NCBI RefSeq assembly: GCF_029960645.1
Contig: NZ_JASBQY010000004.1
Span: 186,001-250,000, forward strand
Length of the DNA: 64,000 bases
Direction: 5' to 3'
DNA from: Arthrobacter sp. AL12
GTDB taxonomy: Bacteria; Actinomycetota; Actinomycetes; Actinomycetales; Micrococcaceae
Part shown: piece after piece, positions 6,413 through 14,675 of the stretch
Position numbering within the stretch: position 1 is the first letter of the stretch
How the letters are laid out: every line of letters starts with the position of its first letter
Notes under the pieces: generated by a model
Told to the model about the DNA's origin: nothing
Seen by the model: the letters and a program-made list of their open reading frames with translations, nothing else
The model's database searches: none
Made by a program: the position numbers and the translations under genes

Positions 6413-7084
6413 TCAGTCAGCGAGCAGCTGCCAGCTCACGCGGTGATACGGCGTGGGCCCGGCGGCGCGGAGCGCCTCCTTGTGCATGGCGGTGCCGTAG
6501 CCCTTGTTTTCGTCCCAGCCGAAGGCGGGGTATTGGTGGTGCAGCTCGCGCATCATGCCGTCGCGCTCCACCTTGGCAAGGATGGACGCCGCGGCGACGC
6601 TCAGGCATTGCATGTCGGCTTTGACCAGCGTGTGCACCGGCGCGTCGCAGCCGGGCTCAGCCGGGCCGTCGTCGAACAGGGACGGCTGGGTTTCGGGCGA
6701 AAGCCAGTTGTGGCTGCCGTCCAGCAGCACGACGTCCGGGATCACCCCGGCGGCGAGGACGCCGAGCCAGGCGCGGGTTCCGGCGAGCCGGAGCGCGGCG
6801 ATGATGCCGAGGGCGTCGATCTCATTCGCGGAGGCATGCCCGACGGCGGAGGCCACGCTCCAGCTCCGGACCAGCGGCACCAGACGTTCTCGGTCCGCCA
6901 CTCTGAGCAGCTTGCTGTCCCGCACATCGGCGAGCAGCTTCTGCTGCTGGAGGTCCACGACGGCGATTCCCACGCTGACGGGCCCTGCGAGGGCGCCGCG
7001 GCCCACCTCGTCGACGCCGGCAAGCAACCGGGCGCCGGAGCTGCGGAAGCGCCGTTCGTAGTCGAGCGTGGGGGCCTCGGACAT
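6413..7084 (-). CDS. rnhB: Ribonuclease HII
   Basis: Removes ribonucleotides and RNA primers from RNA-DNA hybrids in the cytoplasm. The 223-residue protein carries the RNase HII signature [17 protein letters not shown] (about residues 19-35) with the catalytic Asp-Glu pair, DSKLL and the later LLDGSHNWL with the third Asp, plus [11 protein letters not shown] near the C-terminus. Start ATG at 7084 is 11 bases from the lepB stop, indicating one operon lepB2-lepB1-rnhB. The very long frame that continues upstream into lepB is a shadow. Confidence 0.96.
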   Translation of the reverse strand: MSEAPTLDYERRFRSSGARLLAGVDEVGRGALAGPVSVGIAVVDLQQQKLLADVRDSKLLRVADRERLVPLVRSWSVASAVGHASANEIDALGIIAALRLAGTRAWLGVLAAGVIPDVVLLDGSHNWLSPETQPSLFDDGPAEPGCDAPVHTLVKADMQCLSVAAASILAKVERDGMMRELHHQYPAFGWDENKGYGTAMHKEALRAAGPTPYHRVSWQLLAD

Positions 7085-7095
7085 GACGTGGTCCG

Positions 7096-7959
7096 CTACT
7101 TTCCGGCCGGGGCGGGCACGTCGCGGAAGACGTCCGGGTAGTTGTCGAGCGCGGTGATGCGGTTCAGCGGCCAGGCAATGACGGCGGCCTTGCCCTCGAT
7201 GTCGACGATGTCGACGAAGCCGCCGTTGCTGTCCGTGTGGGCGCGCGAATCGGCGGAATGGTTCCGGTTGTCTCCCATGACCCAGACCTTCCCTTCGGGG
7301 ACCACGATGTCGAATTCGCGGATCTGGGGCACTTCGGCGGGGTTGATGTAGGGCTCGTCCACGGCTGTGCCGTTGATGAGGAGCCGGCCGCCGGCGTCGC
7401 AGCAGGCCACACGGTCCCCCGGCAGGCCCACGACGCGCTTGACGAGGTGCTGCTCCGAGGTGTCCGGGAGCAGGCCAATAAACGTCAGCCCGTCCTGTAC
7501 CCAGGTGAAGGGACCCGCTTCCTTCTCCGCCGCGGGAACCAGCCAGCCCTTGGTGTCCCGGAACACCACGACGTCGCCGTGTTCGAGGGCGAACGGCTCC
7601 GGGACCAGGAGGTTCACGAAGATGCGGTCGTTCACGTCCAGGGTGCTGACCATGGACTCCGAGGGGATGAAGAAGGCCCGGAACAGGAAGGTTTTGATCA
7701 GGAAGGACAGCACGATGGCCACCAGCACCACGGTGGCCACTTCCTTCGCCCAAAGGAACAACGGGCTGTGCCGCTCCCGGGACTTCGCCCGGCGCGCACG
7801 CTTAGACGCCGTTCCCGCATGGGCCGCACCGCCTGCGGGACCGCGATCCGCGCGCGCGTCCGGCACAGCCGGGTGCTCCGCGGCGGGGGCCGCTGGGGAG
7901 GAAACCCGGGGCTGGTCCTGCCCCTGCGGATCTGGAGTCCGGGATCCGGTCTCGGGCAT
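7096..7959 (-). CDS. lepB: Signal peptidase I (first copy)
   Basis: Membrane-bound serine protease that removes signal peptides from exported proteins. The 287-residue protein has a long Pro/Ala-rich cytoplasmic N-terminus (1-65), one membrane span (about 72-95, [20 protein letters not shown]), the catalytic Ser in IPSESM and the general-base Lys in [11 protein letters not shown], then [13 protein letters not shown] (box E). A Cys pair in [13 protein letters not shown] is also seen in the second copy. Its ATG directly follows the stop of the other lepB gene (TAAATG), so the pair is co-translated. Confidence 0.96.
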   Translation of the reverse strand: MPETGSRTPDPQGQDQPRVSSPAAPAAEHPAVPDARADRGPAGGAAHAGTASKRARRAKSRERHSPLFLWAKEVATVVLVAIVLSFLIKTFLFRAFFIPSESMVSTLDVNDRIFVNLLVPEPFALEHGDVVVFRDTKGWLVPAAEKEAGPFTWVQDGLTFIGLLPDTSEQHLVKRVVGLPGDRVACCDAGGRLLINGTAVDEPYINPAEVPQIREFDIVVPEGKVWVMGDNRNHSADSRAHTDSNGGFVDIVDIEGKAAVIAWPLNRITALDNYPDVFRDVPAPAGK

Positions 7960-8640
7960 TTACTGTCCGTTCTTTGCTGTTGTTATGGCGGCCTCCGCGG
8001 GCCGTCCTACTGCTGTAAATCTATCAACCGGCCAGATGATCTGGACGGGTCTGCCGATCACCCGGTCCAGCGGCACCATGCCTCCGCCGGGGGCGCCGAG
8101 AAGACTGCGGGAGTCAGCTGACTGTGCGCGGTGGTCCCCCATCAGCCAGAGCCGCCCGGCAGGCACGATCACGCTGAATTTCAGCTCGCTCGGGGCGTCA
8201 CCCTCAAAGAGATAGGGTTCCGCAACTTGCTGGCCGTTGACTGTGAGTCCGCCGCCGGCGTCGCAGCAGACCACGTGGTCACCGGGGAGCCCGATGACGC
8301 GTTTGATGTAGGTGGTCTCGCCGCCGGAGAGTCCGACCCAGTGCCCGACGCCGCCGAGGAAGTCCACGACGGGACCGTTGCCGCTGTCCAGCGGGGCGAA
8401 CGAGCCGCGGCCGTCGAAGACCACAATGTCGCCGCGGCCCACCGGCTCGGCCCCGAAGTCCGTGCGCGAGACGAGGATCCTGTCCCCCTCGCGGAACATC
8501 GGCTCCATGGAGGCGGAGGGGATGTAGTAGACATCAAGCCACATTGAGCGGACCAGGCCGCTGATGAGCACAGCCAGCACCAGTGCCGGGAACACAAAAC
8601 GCCAGCCGAGTTTCCTGGGCTGGCGTTTTGTGTGTTCCAT
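7960..8640 (-). CDS. lepB: Signal peptidase I (second copy)
   Basis: A 226-residue paralogue of the downstream signal peptidase. It has a short basic N-terminus, one membrane span (about 13-35), the catalytic Ser in IPSASM, Lys in YIKRVIGLPGD and LMGDHRAQSADSR. The ATG has AGAGGA upstream. The first 18 codons lie in a large inverted repeat that would fold the start codon into a hairpin. Two lepB genes in tandem downstream of rplS occur in several Micrococcales and Streptomyces; they probably divide substrates. Confidence 0.95.
   Translation of the reverse strand: MEHTKRQPRKLGWRFVFPALVLAVLISGLVRSMWLDVYYIPSASMEPMFREGDRILVSRTDFGAEPVGRGDIVVFDGRGSFAPLDSGNGPVVDFLGGVGHWVGLSGGETTYIKRVIGLPGDHVVCCDAGGGLTVNGQQVAEPYLFEGDAPSELKFSVIVPAGRLWLMGDHRAQSADSRSLLGAPGGGMVPLDRVIGRPVQIIWPVDRFTAVGRPAEAAITTAKNGQ
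8589..8638 (-). promoter_or_regulatory. Long hairpin over the lepB2 start region
   Basis: ACACAAAACGCCAGCC just inside the start codon pairs exactly with GGCTGGCGTTTTGTGT around codons 12-17, with GGAAC/GTTCC extending the stem beyond a two-base bulge; the loop is 10 bases. The structure lies wholly inside lepB2 coding sequence and would cover the first codons. Effect on translation is inferred. Confidence 0.6.
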
Positions 8641-8769
8641 GATCCGTATCCTCTGACGCTTTTCTCAACTGAACAGCGCTGTTGCGGATGCTCCGGCGCT
8701 GGCCGGACACGGTCCGTGGACCCGCGGTGGAAGCCTGCGGCGGAAGGCTGTGGTTGACGTCGGAAAGGA

Positions 8770-9129
8770 CTACTTCTTGGTCTGGAAGTCGCGCTTTTCC
8801 TTGATCTTCGCAGCCTTGCCGCGCAGATCGCGCATGTAGTACAGCTTCGCGCGGCGCACGTCACCCTTGGAGACGAGCTCGATCTTGTCGATGATCGGGG
8901 AGTGCACCGGGAAGGTACGCTCCACGCCAACGCCGAAGGAGACCTTGCGGATGGTGAAGGTTTCGCGCAGGCCATCGCCGTGGCGGCCCAGGACGAAGCC
9001 CTGGAAGACCTGGACGCGGGAGTTCTTGCCTTCGATGATGTTCACGTGAACCTTGAGGGTGTCACCCGCGCGGAAGACGGGAACATCGGTGCGCAGCGAG
9101 GCTGCGTCTACTGAATCGAGGATATGCAT
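8770..9129 (-). CDS. rplS: 50S ribosomal protein L19
   Basis: Component of the large subunit near the 30S interface. The 119-residue protein is recognised by [25 protein letters not shown] and the C-terminal [23 protein letters not shown]. The ATG at 9129 with CAGGAGTGAATC upstream gives the family start (MHILDSVD); the frame remains open to 9195 but the extra residues do not fit. It follows trmD after a 229-base leader, and lepB2 follows downstream. Confidence 0.98.
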   Translation of the reverse strand: MHILDSVDAASLRTDVPVFRAGDTLKVHVNIIEGKNSRVQVFQGFVLGRHGDGLRETFTIRKVSFGVGVERTFPVHSPIIDKIELVSKGDVRRAKLYYMRDLRGKAAKIKEKRDFQTKK

Positions 9130-9358
9130 TGATTCACTCCTGGTGAACGCCACAGGTCCTTCACGTGGGGTCACGGCGGCCAAGCCCGGGTGCAAATGCC
9201 GCCCGGAAATTCCCGCCGAAAATTTGTGAATCCGGATCCGTCAGGAATTGACGGGGCCGGGGTGCCGCGCTGTTGGTGACGCTCCCCCTGTGGCAGGTTC
9301 GCACCCAGCAGGCACAAGCACTAATTTTGCCACATCCGGGGCCGTCCAGCCAATCCGG
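9130..9358 (-). other. Leader between trmD and rplS
   Basis: A 229-base gene-free stretch directly upstream of rplS. It probably contains an rplS promoter and possibly a ribosomal-protein leader, since L19 leaders are known in other phyla. I see a short CGTCAATTCCTGACG dyad but no motif that I can assign with confidence. Confidence 0.3.
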
Positions 9359-10168
9359 TCAGGCGGAATCCCCGCCGGAGTCCGCGCGGCGCTTGAGATG
9401 GCCGTCGACGATGTCGTAGCCGAGGTCCGCGAAGGCGGTGCGGTCCGCGCGGGGCAGCTTGGCGGCATCGAAGTGCTCCAGCAGGTCCGGGCGGCGTTCA
9501 TCGGTGCGCCGGTACTGCTCGTGCCGGCGCCACTGGGCGATCTTGCCGTGGTTGCCGCTGAGCAGTACCGCGGGGACCTCGCGGTCCCGCCAGCTGGAGG
9601 GCTTGGTGTAGACGGGGTACTCCAGCAGTCCGTCCGAGTGCGACTCCTCCACGAGGGACTCGGGGTTGCCCACGACGCCGGGCAGCAGGCGCCCGATGGC
9701 CTCGACCATCGCCAGCACCGCCACTTCTCCGCCATTGAGGACGTAGTCGCCCAGGCTCATGGGCCGCACCGTGAAGTGCTCGGCCGCCCATTCCATCACG
9801 CGCTCATCGATGCCCTCGTAGCGGCCGCAGGCAAACACCAGCCGCTCTTCCCCGGCGAGTTCCTGGGCGGCGGCCTGGCTGAACCGCTCCCCCGCGGGTG
9901 ACGGCACAATCAGGACCGGTTTGGCCGCGCCGCTGGGGCGGTCCGCCGCGACGGCGGCCAGGGCCTGGGCCCAGGGCTCGGGTTTCATGACCATGCCGGC
10001 GCCGCCGCCATAAGGTGTGTCATCGACGGTCCGGTGGCGGTCGCTGGTGAAGTCCCGGAGATCGTGGACGTTGAGCTCCAGCAGCCCGTCCTGGCGCGCC
10101 TTGCCAATCAGCGACAGTTCCAGCGGCGCCAGATAGTCGGGGAAGATGCTGACGACGTCGACCCTCAT
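9359..10168 (-). CDS. trmD: tRNA (guanine-37-N1)-methyltransferase
   Basis: SAM-dependent SPOUT (knotted) enzyme that methylates G37 of tRNAs reading CNN codons and so prevents +1 frameshifts. The 269-residue protein shows [12 protein letters not shown] at the start, [17 protein letters not shown] (residues 50-66), [15 protein letters not shown] and [15 protein letters not shown] with the SAM-binding trefoil knot. The start ATG directly follows the rimM TAA stop. Confidence 0.98.
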   Translation of the reverse strand: MRVDVVSIFPDYLAPLELSLIGKARQDGLLELNVHDLRDFTSDRHRTVDDTPYGGGAGMVMKPEPWAQALAAVAADRPSGAAKPVLIVPSPAGERFSQAAAQELAGEERLVFACGRYEGIDERVMEWAAEHFTVRPMSLGDYVLNGGEVAVLAMVEAIGRLLPGVVGNPESLVEESHSDGLLEYPVYTKPSSWRDREVPAVLLSGNHGKIAQWRRHEQYRRTDERRPDLLEHFDAAKLPRADRTAFADLGYDIVDGHLKRRADSGGDSA

Positions 10169-10729
10169 TTAGGCCTTGTCCCCGGTGTCGGCGCGGGCTT
10201 CGGGCGTGGCCTCGTCCTCGACGTTGACCTCGAAGAGTCCCGGCGGTGGGGTGACCAGGATGTAGCCTTCCCCGACGTTGACCTCGGGGACGATCTGCTC
10301 GACGAAGGGGATCAGGACTTCCTTGCCGTCCGTGGCGGTGACGACCAGCAGGTCCTGGACCGGGAGGGTGCGGAGGCCGGAAACCTTGCCCACCACCTGG
10401 TCACCGACGCGGACTTCAAGGCCCTCGAGCTCGTGCTCGTACCAGCCCTCGTCGTCGTCGTCGGCGTCGAGTTCCTCGGTTTCGATGAACAGCTTGGCTC
10501 CGCGAACGGTCTCCGCCTCGTTGCGGGTCTCGATCTCCTCGAAGGCGAGCAGCAGGATGTCCTTGTTCCAGCGGGCACTGATGATGGTGAGCGGGCCCGC
10601 CGAGGCAGGCTCCACCACGAACTGGGTCCCCGGGACGAAGCGGTCGCCGGGCGCATCGGTGAGCACCTGGACAGTCACTTCGCCGCGGATGCCGTGGGGC
10701 TTGCCGATTCGTGCCACCTGGAGCTGCAT
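10169..10729 (-). CDS. rimM: 16S rRNA processing factor RimM
   Basis: Assists maturation of the 30S subunit head by binding S19. The 186-residue protein has the RimM N-terminal domain (VARIGKPHGIRGEVTVQVLTDAP) and the PRC-barrel C-terminal domain (GLEVRVGDQVVGKV, LLVVTATDGKEVLIPFVEQIV). An acidic insert (ELDADDDDEGWYEHELEG) separates them. It abuts trmD and is separated from khpA by an intrinsic-terminator-like hairpin. Confidence 0.97.
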   Translation of the reverse strand: MQLQVARIGKPHGIRGEVTVQVLTDAPGDRFVPGTQFVVEPASAGPLTIISARWNKDILLLAFEEIETRNEAETVRGAKLFIETEELDADDDDEGWYEHELEGLEVRVGDQVVGKVSGLRTLPVQDLLVVTATDGKEVLIPFVEQIVPEVNVGEGYILVTPPPGLFEVNVEDEATPEARADTGDKA

Positions 10730-10777
10730 CTGTTCCTCTGTTCGGGGTTGGTGTTGAGTGGGGCTGCGGGAGAAAAC

Positions 10778-10818
10778 AGTCCGGCCCCTCCACCATTATC
10801 TGGTGAAGGGGCCGGACT
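10778..10818 (-). terminator. Hairpin between khpA and rimM
   Basis: AGTCCGGCCCCTCCACC and GGTGAAGGGGCCGGACT form a 17-pair stem with one mismatch and a seven-base loop. On the minus strand it is followed by GTTTTCT, so it looks like an intrinsic terminator or attenuator in the middle of the rpsP-khpA-rimM-trmD run. Confidence 0.65.
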
Positions 10819-10841
10819 CAAGACAAGTTTTGCTGGAAGCG

Positions 10842-11084
10842 TTACCGGCGGCGGTCGGTGTCGACGACGTCGACCCTGACCGGCTCCCCGTCCGCCAGGG
10901 CCGCCACCACAGTGCGCAAAGCGCGTGCGGTGCGGCCCTGACGGCCGATCACCCGTCCGAGGTCGTCCTGATGAACGCGCACCTCGAGGGTGTCCCCGCG
11001 GCGGTTGTTCTTCGCACTGACCTTGACATCATCAGGACTGTCAACGATCCCGCGGACGAGGTGTTCGAGCGCTTCTGGCAACAA
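10842..11084 (-). CDS. khpA: KH-domain RNA-binding protein KhpA
   Basis: An 80-residue single KH-domain protein that binds RNA and, with KhpB/Jag in Gram-positives, affects cell elongation. The core GRVIGRQGRTARALRTVV contains the GxxG loop. The frame is open to 11138, but the TTG at 11084, one base after the rpsP stop, gives the conserved start (M)LPEALEHLVRGIVD and is coupled to rpsP translation. Homologue of Rv2908c, in the same place in the mycobacterial gene order. Confidence 0.92.
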   Translation of the reverse strand: MLPEALEHLVRGIVDSPDDVKVSAKNNRRGDTLEVRVHQDDLGRVIGRQGRTARALRTVVAALADGEPVRVDVVDTDRRR

Positions 11085-11085
11085 T

Positions 11086-11508
11086 TTACTCAGCCTCGGT
11101 GGTCTCTGCTGCAGCGTCGGCGGGAGCCTCGGCTGCATCGTCCTTCTTGGCCTTCTTGGTGATGGCTTCCGGGATAATCACGGAACCCTTTTCCGGGGCA
11201 ACGAAGGCAGCCTTGGGAGCCTTGGTCTTCAAGGTGCCCTCCTGGCCCGGGAGACCCTTGAACTTCTGCCAGTCACCGGTGATCTTGAGGATCGCGGCAA
11301 CCTGCTCGGACGGCTGTGCGCCGACACCGAGCCAGTACTGGGCACGGTCCGCGTCGACCTCGATGTACGAGGGCTCTTCGGTCGGGTGGTACTTGCCGAT
11401 CTCTTCGATGGCACGGCCGTCACGCTTGGAGCGTGCGTCCATGACGACGATGCGGTAGTACGGTGCGCGCATCTTGCCAAAGCGCTTAAGGCGAATCTTT
11501 ACGGCCAC
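11086..11508 (-). CDS. rpsP: 30S ribosomal protein S16
   Basis: Small-subunit assembly protein. Residues 1-85 carry the S16 core ([41 protein letters not shown]). The C-terminus has an Ala/Glu/Thr-rich extension to residue 140, usual in Actinobacteria. GTG at 11508 is chosen: it gives the family start, and AGGAG lies upstream within a CCACAAAAGTGG dyad. The GTG at 11520 would overlap that ribosome binding site. Confidence 0.97.
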   Translation of the reverse strand: MAVKIRLKRFGKMRAPYYRIVVMDARSKRDGRAIEEIGKYHPTEEPSYIEVDADRAQYWLGVGAQPSEQVAAILKITGDWQKFKGLPGQEGTLKTKAPKAAFVAPEKGSVIIPEAITKKAKKDDAAEAPADAAAETTEAE

Positions 11509-11712
11509 TTTTGTGGTCACTCCTGTTTCTGAAACGGGGTCGAGCCCGGCGTTCTGCACCCGTGGGGCGGGCCGTACTAGGGGGTTCTAAAAGGACAAGA
11601 TCCGGACGCGGAGAGAGGGGCCACGCAGATCGAGTACCTGTTTATTGTGCCAGATCAGCGGCGGGAATTCGACTTGACACCCACAACCGGTCGATTTGGG
11701 GGCTGACGCGGG

Positions 11713-12150
11713 TCAGGAAGTCCAGACGTAGAGGCCTGATTTGCTGGCGGGGTCGACCTCTGCGGCCAGTTCGGCGAGCTGCCGGACGTAGCGGGCGGCC
11801 TGCTCCGCACCGAAGGGCATGTCCTCTTCGGCGGCCCAGCTTTCGGCGACGTCGTCCAGGACGTTGCCCTCACCCTCGGTCTCATAGCTGAGCAGCTCGG
11901 CCAGCGCACGGACCATCGCCGGCGGCACGCCGAGCAGGGAGTCGCTGGCGACGTCCACCATGGCGAGCTCGTAGTCGGCCCCGGAGGCGTGGACGGCAGT
12001 GCCGGCCAGGTCGCCCAGGCGCTCGACTTCGAAGTCGGTGATGTCCGCCATCCGGACGGCACCGGAGGCCGCGGTGGCCCCGCCGTCGAGGGCCGCAGCT
12101 CGCTTGAGGGCTTCATCGTGGGTGGAAACAAAGACTTCGGTGAATCCCAT
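11713..12150 (-). CDS. Hypothetical protein, 145 aa
   Basis: An acidic, Ala-rich soluble protein starting MGFTEVFVSTHDEALKRA. It contains an ITDFEVERLGDL-type segment and a long helix-rich C-terminal half ending LYVWTS. No enzyme motif is seen. The composition (third-position GC, acidic surface) is typical of a real Arthrobacter cytosolic protein. It stands alone between rpsP and the repeat array. Confidence 0.7.
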   Translation of the reverse strand: MGFTEVFVSTHDEALKRAAALDGGATAASGAVRMADITDFEVERLGDLAGTAVHASGADYELAMVDVASDSLLGVPPAMVRALAELLSYETEGEGNVLDDVAESWAAEEDMPFGAEQAARYVRQLAELAAEVDPASKSGLYVWTS

Positions 12151-12240
12151 GGAGCTCGTCCTTAGCTGTCCGGCGGCGCTGGGCCGCTGTTTCTTGGCGT
12201 CGCTTCAGCCTAGCTGCTTGCGCCCGGCCGCGCCCCGACC

Positions 12241-12484
12241 GGACATGCCCTCCCCTGGCCGAGACCGATGGACATGAAGCCACCATGTCCATTCCTGACC
12301 GCCACCGGTGGACGTGCCCCACCGTACTGTCAGCGAAACCTGGACTTGCCCCACCGTGCTGTCAGCGATAAGTGGACATGCCCCACCGCACTGTTACCGA
12401 AGAATGGACATGCCCTCCGCTGACCTGCGCCAATGGACATAGGGGCATTATGTCCATTGGCTGCCGCCAGCGCGGGGCATGTCC
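12241..12484. repeat. GGACATG repeat array, seven imperfect units with two dyads
   Basis: Units beginning GGACATG (or GGACGTG, GGACTTG) start at 12241, 12270, 12310, 12342, 12374, 12406 and 12435, that is 29-40 bases apart with an exact 32-base step for the central three (12310, 12342, 12374, 12406). The central units share GTGCCCCACCG and ACTGTCAGCGA-like parts. At 12270-12290 and 12435-12455 the motif faces its own inverse (GGACATG...CATGTCC; GGACATA...TATGTCC), and a last inverted CATGTCC ends the array at 12484. The whole gene-free stretch 12151-12560 is occupied by this array and the G-rich repeat next to it. Confidence 0.8.
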
Positions 12485-12505
12485 ACGGGGCTGGTAGCTG
12501 CGGCC

Positions 12506-12548
12506 GGGGGGCGCCGGGGGGCGCCGGGGGGCGCCGGGGGGCGCCGGG
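12506..12548 (+). repeat. 10-bp G-rich tandem repeat, potential G-quadruplex
   Basis: Four runs of six G, each separated by CGCC, plus a fifth run of three G: the 10-base unit GGGGGGCGCC repeated four times. On the + strand four equal G-runs with four-base spacers can form a G-quadruplex; the CGCC spacers also allow GGCGCC self-pairing. It lies 12 bases beyond the VOC gene stop. Confidence 0.75.
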
Positions 12549-12560
12549 CACAGTGGGCAC

Positions 12561-13436
12561 TCAGCGGACGGCGACGCGGATGCGGTTGCGCCACGGGTCC
12601 TCGAAGCGCAGTTCGGCGCCGGTGTGGTGGGACTGGACCCCGGCGGTCCTGAGGCGGTCGGCGAGGGCTCCGACGTCGTCTCCTGCCGGGACTTCGATCA
12701 GCACCTCGCCAAGGCCCAGGGTGTCGCGGCGGGGGCCGGCGCCGCGGCTGTTCCAGACGTTCATGGCCATGTGGTGGTGGTAGCCGCCGGCCGAGACGAA
12801 CAGTGCCTGTCCGTGCCAGCCCGCCGTCTTTTCGAATCCGAGCGTCCCGACGTAGAAGTCCTGCGCGGACTGGACGTCGCCGACCTGCAGGTGGACATGC
12901 CCGACGCCGGCCTCGGCCCCGCGCTGGCCGGTCACGGAATCCTCGGTGAGGTGCTGCTCGAGGTAGCGCTGCGGCGGCAGGGCCAGGCTGTCCATCACCA
13001 CGGTCGTGCCGTCCCAGGACCAGGCCTCGCGGGGACGGTCCCAGTAGAGCTCGATGCCGTTGCCCTCCGGATCGGTGAAATAGAAGGCTTCGCTCACGAG
13101 GTGGTCCGCGCTGCCGCTGAAGGACTACGGCTCGTACTGCGCCGCGCTGGCGACCGTGGCGGCCAGGGAGGGCTGGTCTGCGAACAGCAGGGCCGTGTGG
13201 AAGAGTCCGGCCTCGCCGCGGGACGGGACGCCCAGCCCGGGCGCCGGCGCGAGGTGGACCAGCGGCTTCTGCCGGCGGCCGAGGTAGAGTCCGCCGTCCT
13301 GCTCGGCCACGACGTCAAGGCCCAGGGCGCGCTGGTAGTAGTCCGTCATGACCTTCATGTCGCCGACCTTGAGCATCACGGTGCCCATGGTGAGTTCAGC
13401 GGGAAGAAGGTCCCGGGTGCTGGTTTCTGCAGTCAT
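12561..13436 (-). pseudogene. VOC family dioxygenase/glyoxalase split by an in-frame TAG
   Basis: Residues 1-103 (TMGTVMLKVGDMKVMTDYYQ, DVVAEQDGGLYLGRR) form the first vicinal-oxygen-chelate module and residues after the break (EAFYFTDPEGNGIELYWDRP, VGHVHLQVGDVQSAQDFYVG, LRFEDPWRNRIRV) the second. These proteins are catechol 2,3-dioxygenase-like. A single amber codon at 13125-13127 interrupts QYEP-SFSGSADHLVSEA; the frame is the same on both sides, so one base change (for example CAG to TAG) explains it. The metal ligands (His of first strand H-L/V-x, Glu of GNGIELYWDR) remain. It could be a recent pseudogene or a sequencing error. Full length would be 291 codons. Confidence 0.85.
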
Positions 13437-13498
13437 GTGATCGCTCCGGTGCTTCGGTGGCCACCGACCGTCGATGACCCTTCATAAAGCTAAATTAC

Positions 13499-13510
13499 TT
13501 GAAGCTTCAA
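13499..13510. promoter_or_regulatory. TTGAAGCTTCAA palindrome, MarR-type operator candidate
   Basis: A perfect 12-base palindrome lies 63 bases upstream of the VOC start and overlaps the last codons of the amidohydrolase. The surroundings are AT-rich (AAATTACTTGAAG...CAATTTATT), unlike the neighbourhood. MarR-family regulators of ring-cleavage type enzymes often use such sites; no marR gene is in the window. Confidence 0.45.
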
Positions 13511-14619
13511 TTTATTCCCCATGGGGCCGGCTGGTTCCGGCGGACCAGCTCGCCGCGCAGAACGATGTGCCGGAGCTCCCGCAGGGCGGCCAGGTTGCCG
13601 CGCGGGTCCCCGGCGCAGACCAGGACCTCGGCGCTGGCGCCTTCGGTGATACCGTCCGCCCCGAGCCAGGTCCGGGCGGCCCAGGCGCCGGCATCGAGGG
13701 CCGCTGAGGCGGGGAGCCCGGCGGCGTGCAGCGCCTGGAGCTCGTCAACGATGCGCCCGTGTTGGATCACGCTGCCGGCGTCCGTCCCGGCGTAGATCGA
13801 GACGCCGGCTTCGAAGGCCGCCAGCACACGTTCTGCCCGGCCCTCCCAGAGGGACCGCATGTGCGCCGCGTACCGGGGGAACTTGGCCTGAGCCTGCGCC
13901 GCGATGTCCGGGAACGTGGCGATGTTGATGAGTGTGGGGACTATCGGCACGCCCTGTTCGACGAAACGCGGCAGGTGCCTGGGGAGCAGGCCCGTGGCGT
14001 GCTCGACGCAGTCGATGCCGGCGTCATGCATGTCATCGAGCGTGTCCTCGGCGAAGCAGTGTGCCGTGACGCGGGCGCCTTCGTCGTGGGCGGCGGCGAC
14101 GGCGTCTTTCAGCGTCCCGGCCGGGAAGCTGGCCGCGAGGTCGCCGGCGTCGCGGTCGATCCAGTCCCCGACGAGCTTGACCCAGCCGTCTCCGGCTCGG
14201 GCCTGTTTGCGCGCTGCCTCGACCAGGTCCTCGGGTTCCACCTCGACGGCGAAGCCCCGGAGGTACCGCCGAGTCCTCGCGATGTGCCGGCCCGAGCGGA
14301 TGATGCGGGGCATGTCGGTGCGCTGCTGGAGCCAGCGGGTGTCGCGGACGGCACCGGCGTCGCGGACGAGCAGGGTTCCGGCGTCGCGGTCGGTCCGGGC
14401 CTGTTCTTCGGCCAGCGGCTCGGTCACGTCCCCGCCGGGGCCGAGGCCGATGTGGCAGTGCGCGTCGACGAGCCCGGGGATGACCCAGCCGTCCAGCACG
14501 AGGTCCGGCGCGGCGGCCGGTCGGTCGAAGGTCAGCAGCCCGTCCACGGACCAGAGCCCTCGGCGTTCCTGGTCCGCCGTGGTGAGGATGGGGCCGCTGA
14601 ACTCGATGATGCTGGTCAT
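13507..14619 (-). CDS. Amidohydrolase family protein
   Basis: A 370-residue metal-dependent hydrolase of the imidazolonepropionase-like group. Residues 1-50 form the composite beta-sandwich; VDAHCHIGLGPGG (about 51-63) is the HxH metal site. Further ligands are WVKLVGDW (Lys), VTAHCFAED and VEHATGL (His), and the terminal AGTDAGSV (Asp). Substrate cannot be told. A related amidohydrolase lies near ffh in mycobacteria (Rv2915c), so this may be the ancestral neighbour. A TTGAAGCTTCAA palindrome overlaps its stop. Confidence 0.9.
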   Translation of the reverse strand: MTSIIEFSGPILTTADQERRGLWSVDGLLTFDRPAAAPDLVLDGWVIPGLVDAHCHIGLGPGGDVTEPLAEEQARTDRDAGTLLVRDAGAVRDTRWLQQRTDMPRIIRSGRHIARTRRYLRGFAVEVEPEDLVEAARKQARAGDGWVKLVGDWIDRDAGDLAASFPAGTLKDAVAAAHDEGARVTAHCFAEDTLDDMHDAGIDCVEHATGLLPRHLPRFVEQGVPIVPTLINIATFPDIAAQAQAKFPRYAAHMRSLWEGRAERVLAAFEAGVSIYAGTDAGSVIQHGRIVDELQALHAAGLPASAALDAGAWAARTWLGADGITEGASAEVLVCAGDPRGNLAALRELRHIVLRGELVRRNQPAPWGIN

Positions 14620-14675
14620 GGCTTCAAGCCTAAACGGCGGACCGGTTCCGGAGGGCCGGCGGCTAGGACTGGGTG

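Noticed and set aside
9130-9358. Riboswitch or L19 leader upstream of rplS
   Set aside because: No conserved leader structure could be recognised by eye; listed only as a leader region.
12241-12484. CRISPR array
   Set aside because: The repeats are imperfect, the spacers are as similar as the repeats, spacing varies from 29 to 40 bases, and no cas genes are near.
12330-12560. Minus-strand ORF of 76 codons across the repeat array
   Set aside because: It is made of the repeats and the G-rich tract only; no coding signature.
13097-13127. Frameshift in the VOC gene
   Set aside because: Codon-by-codon reading shows both halves in the same frame; a single TAG codon explains the break.
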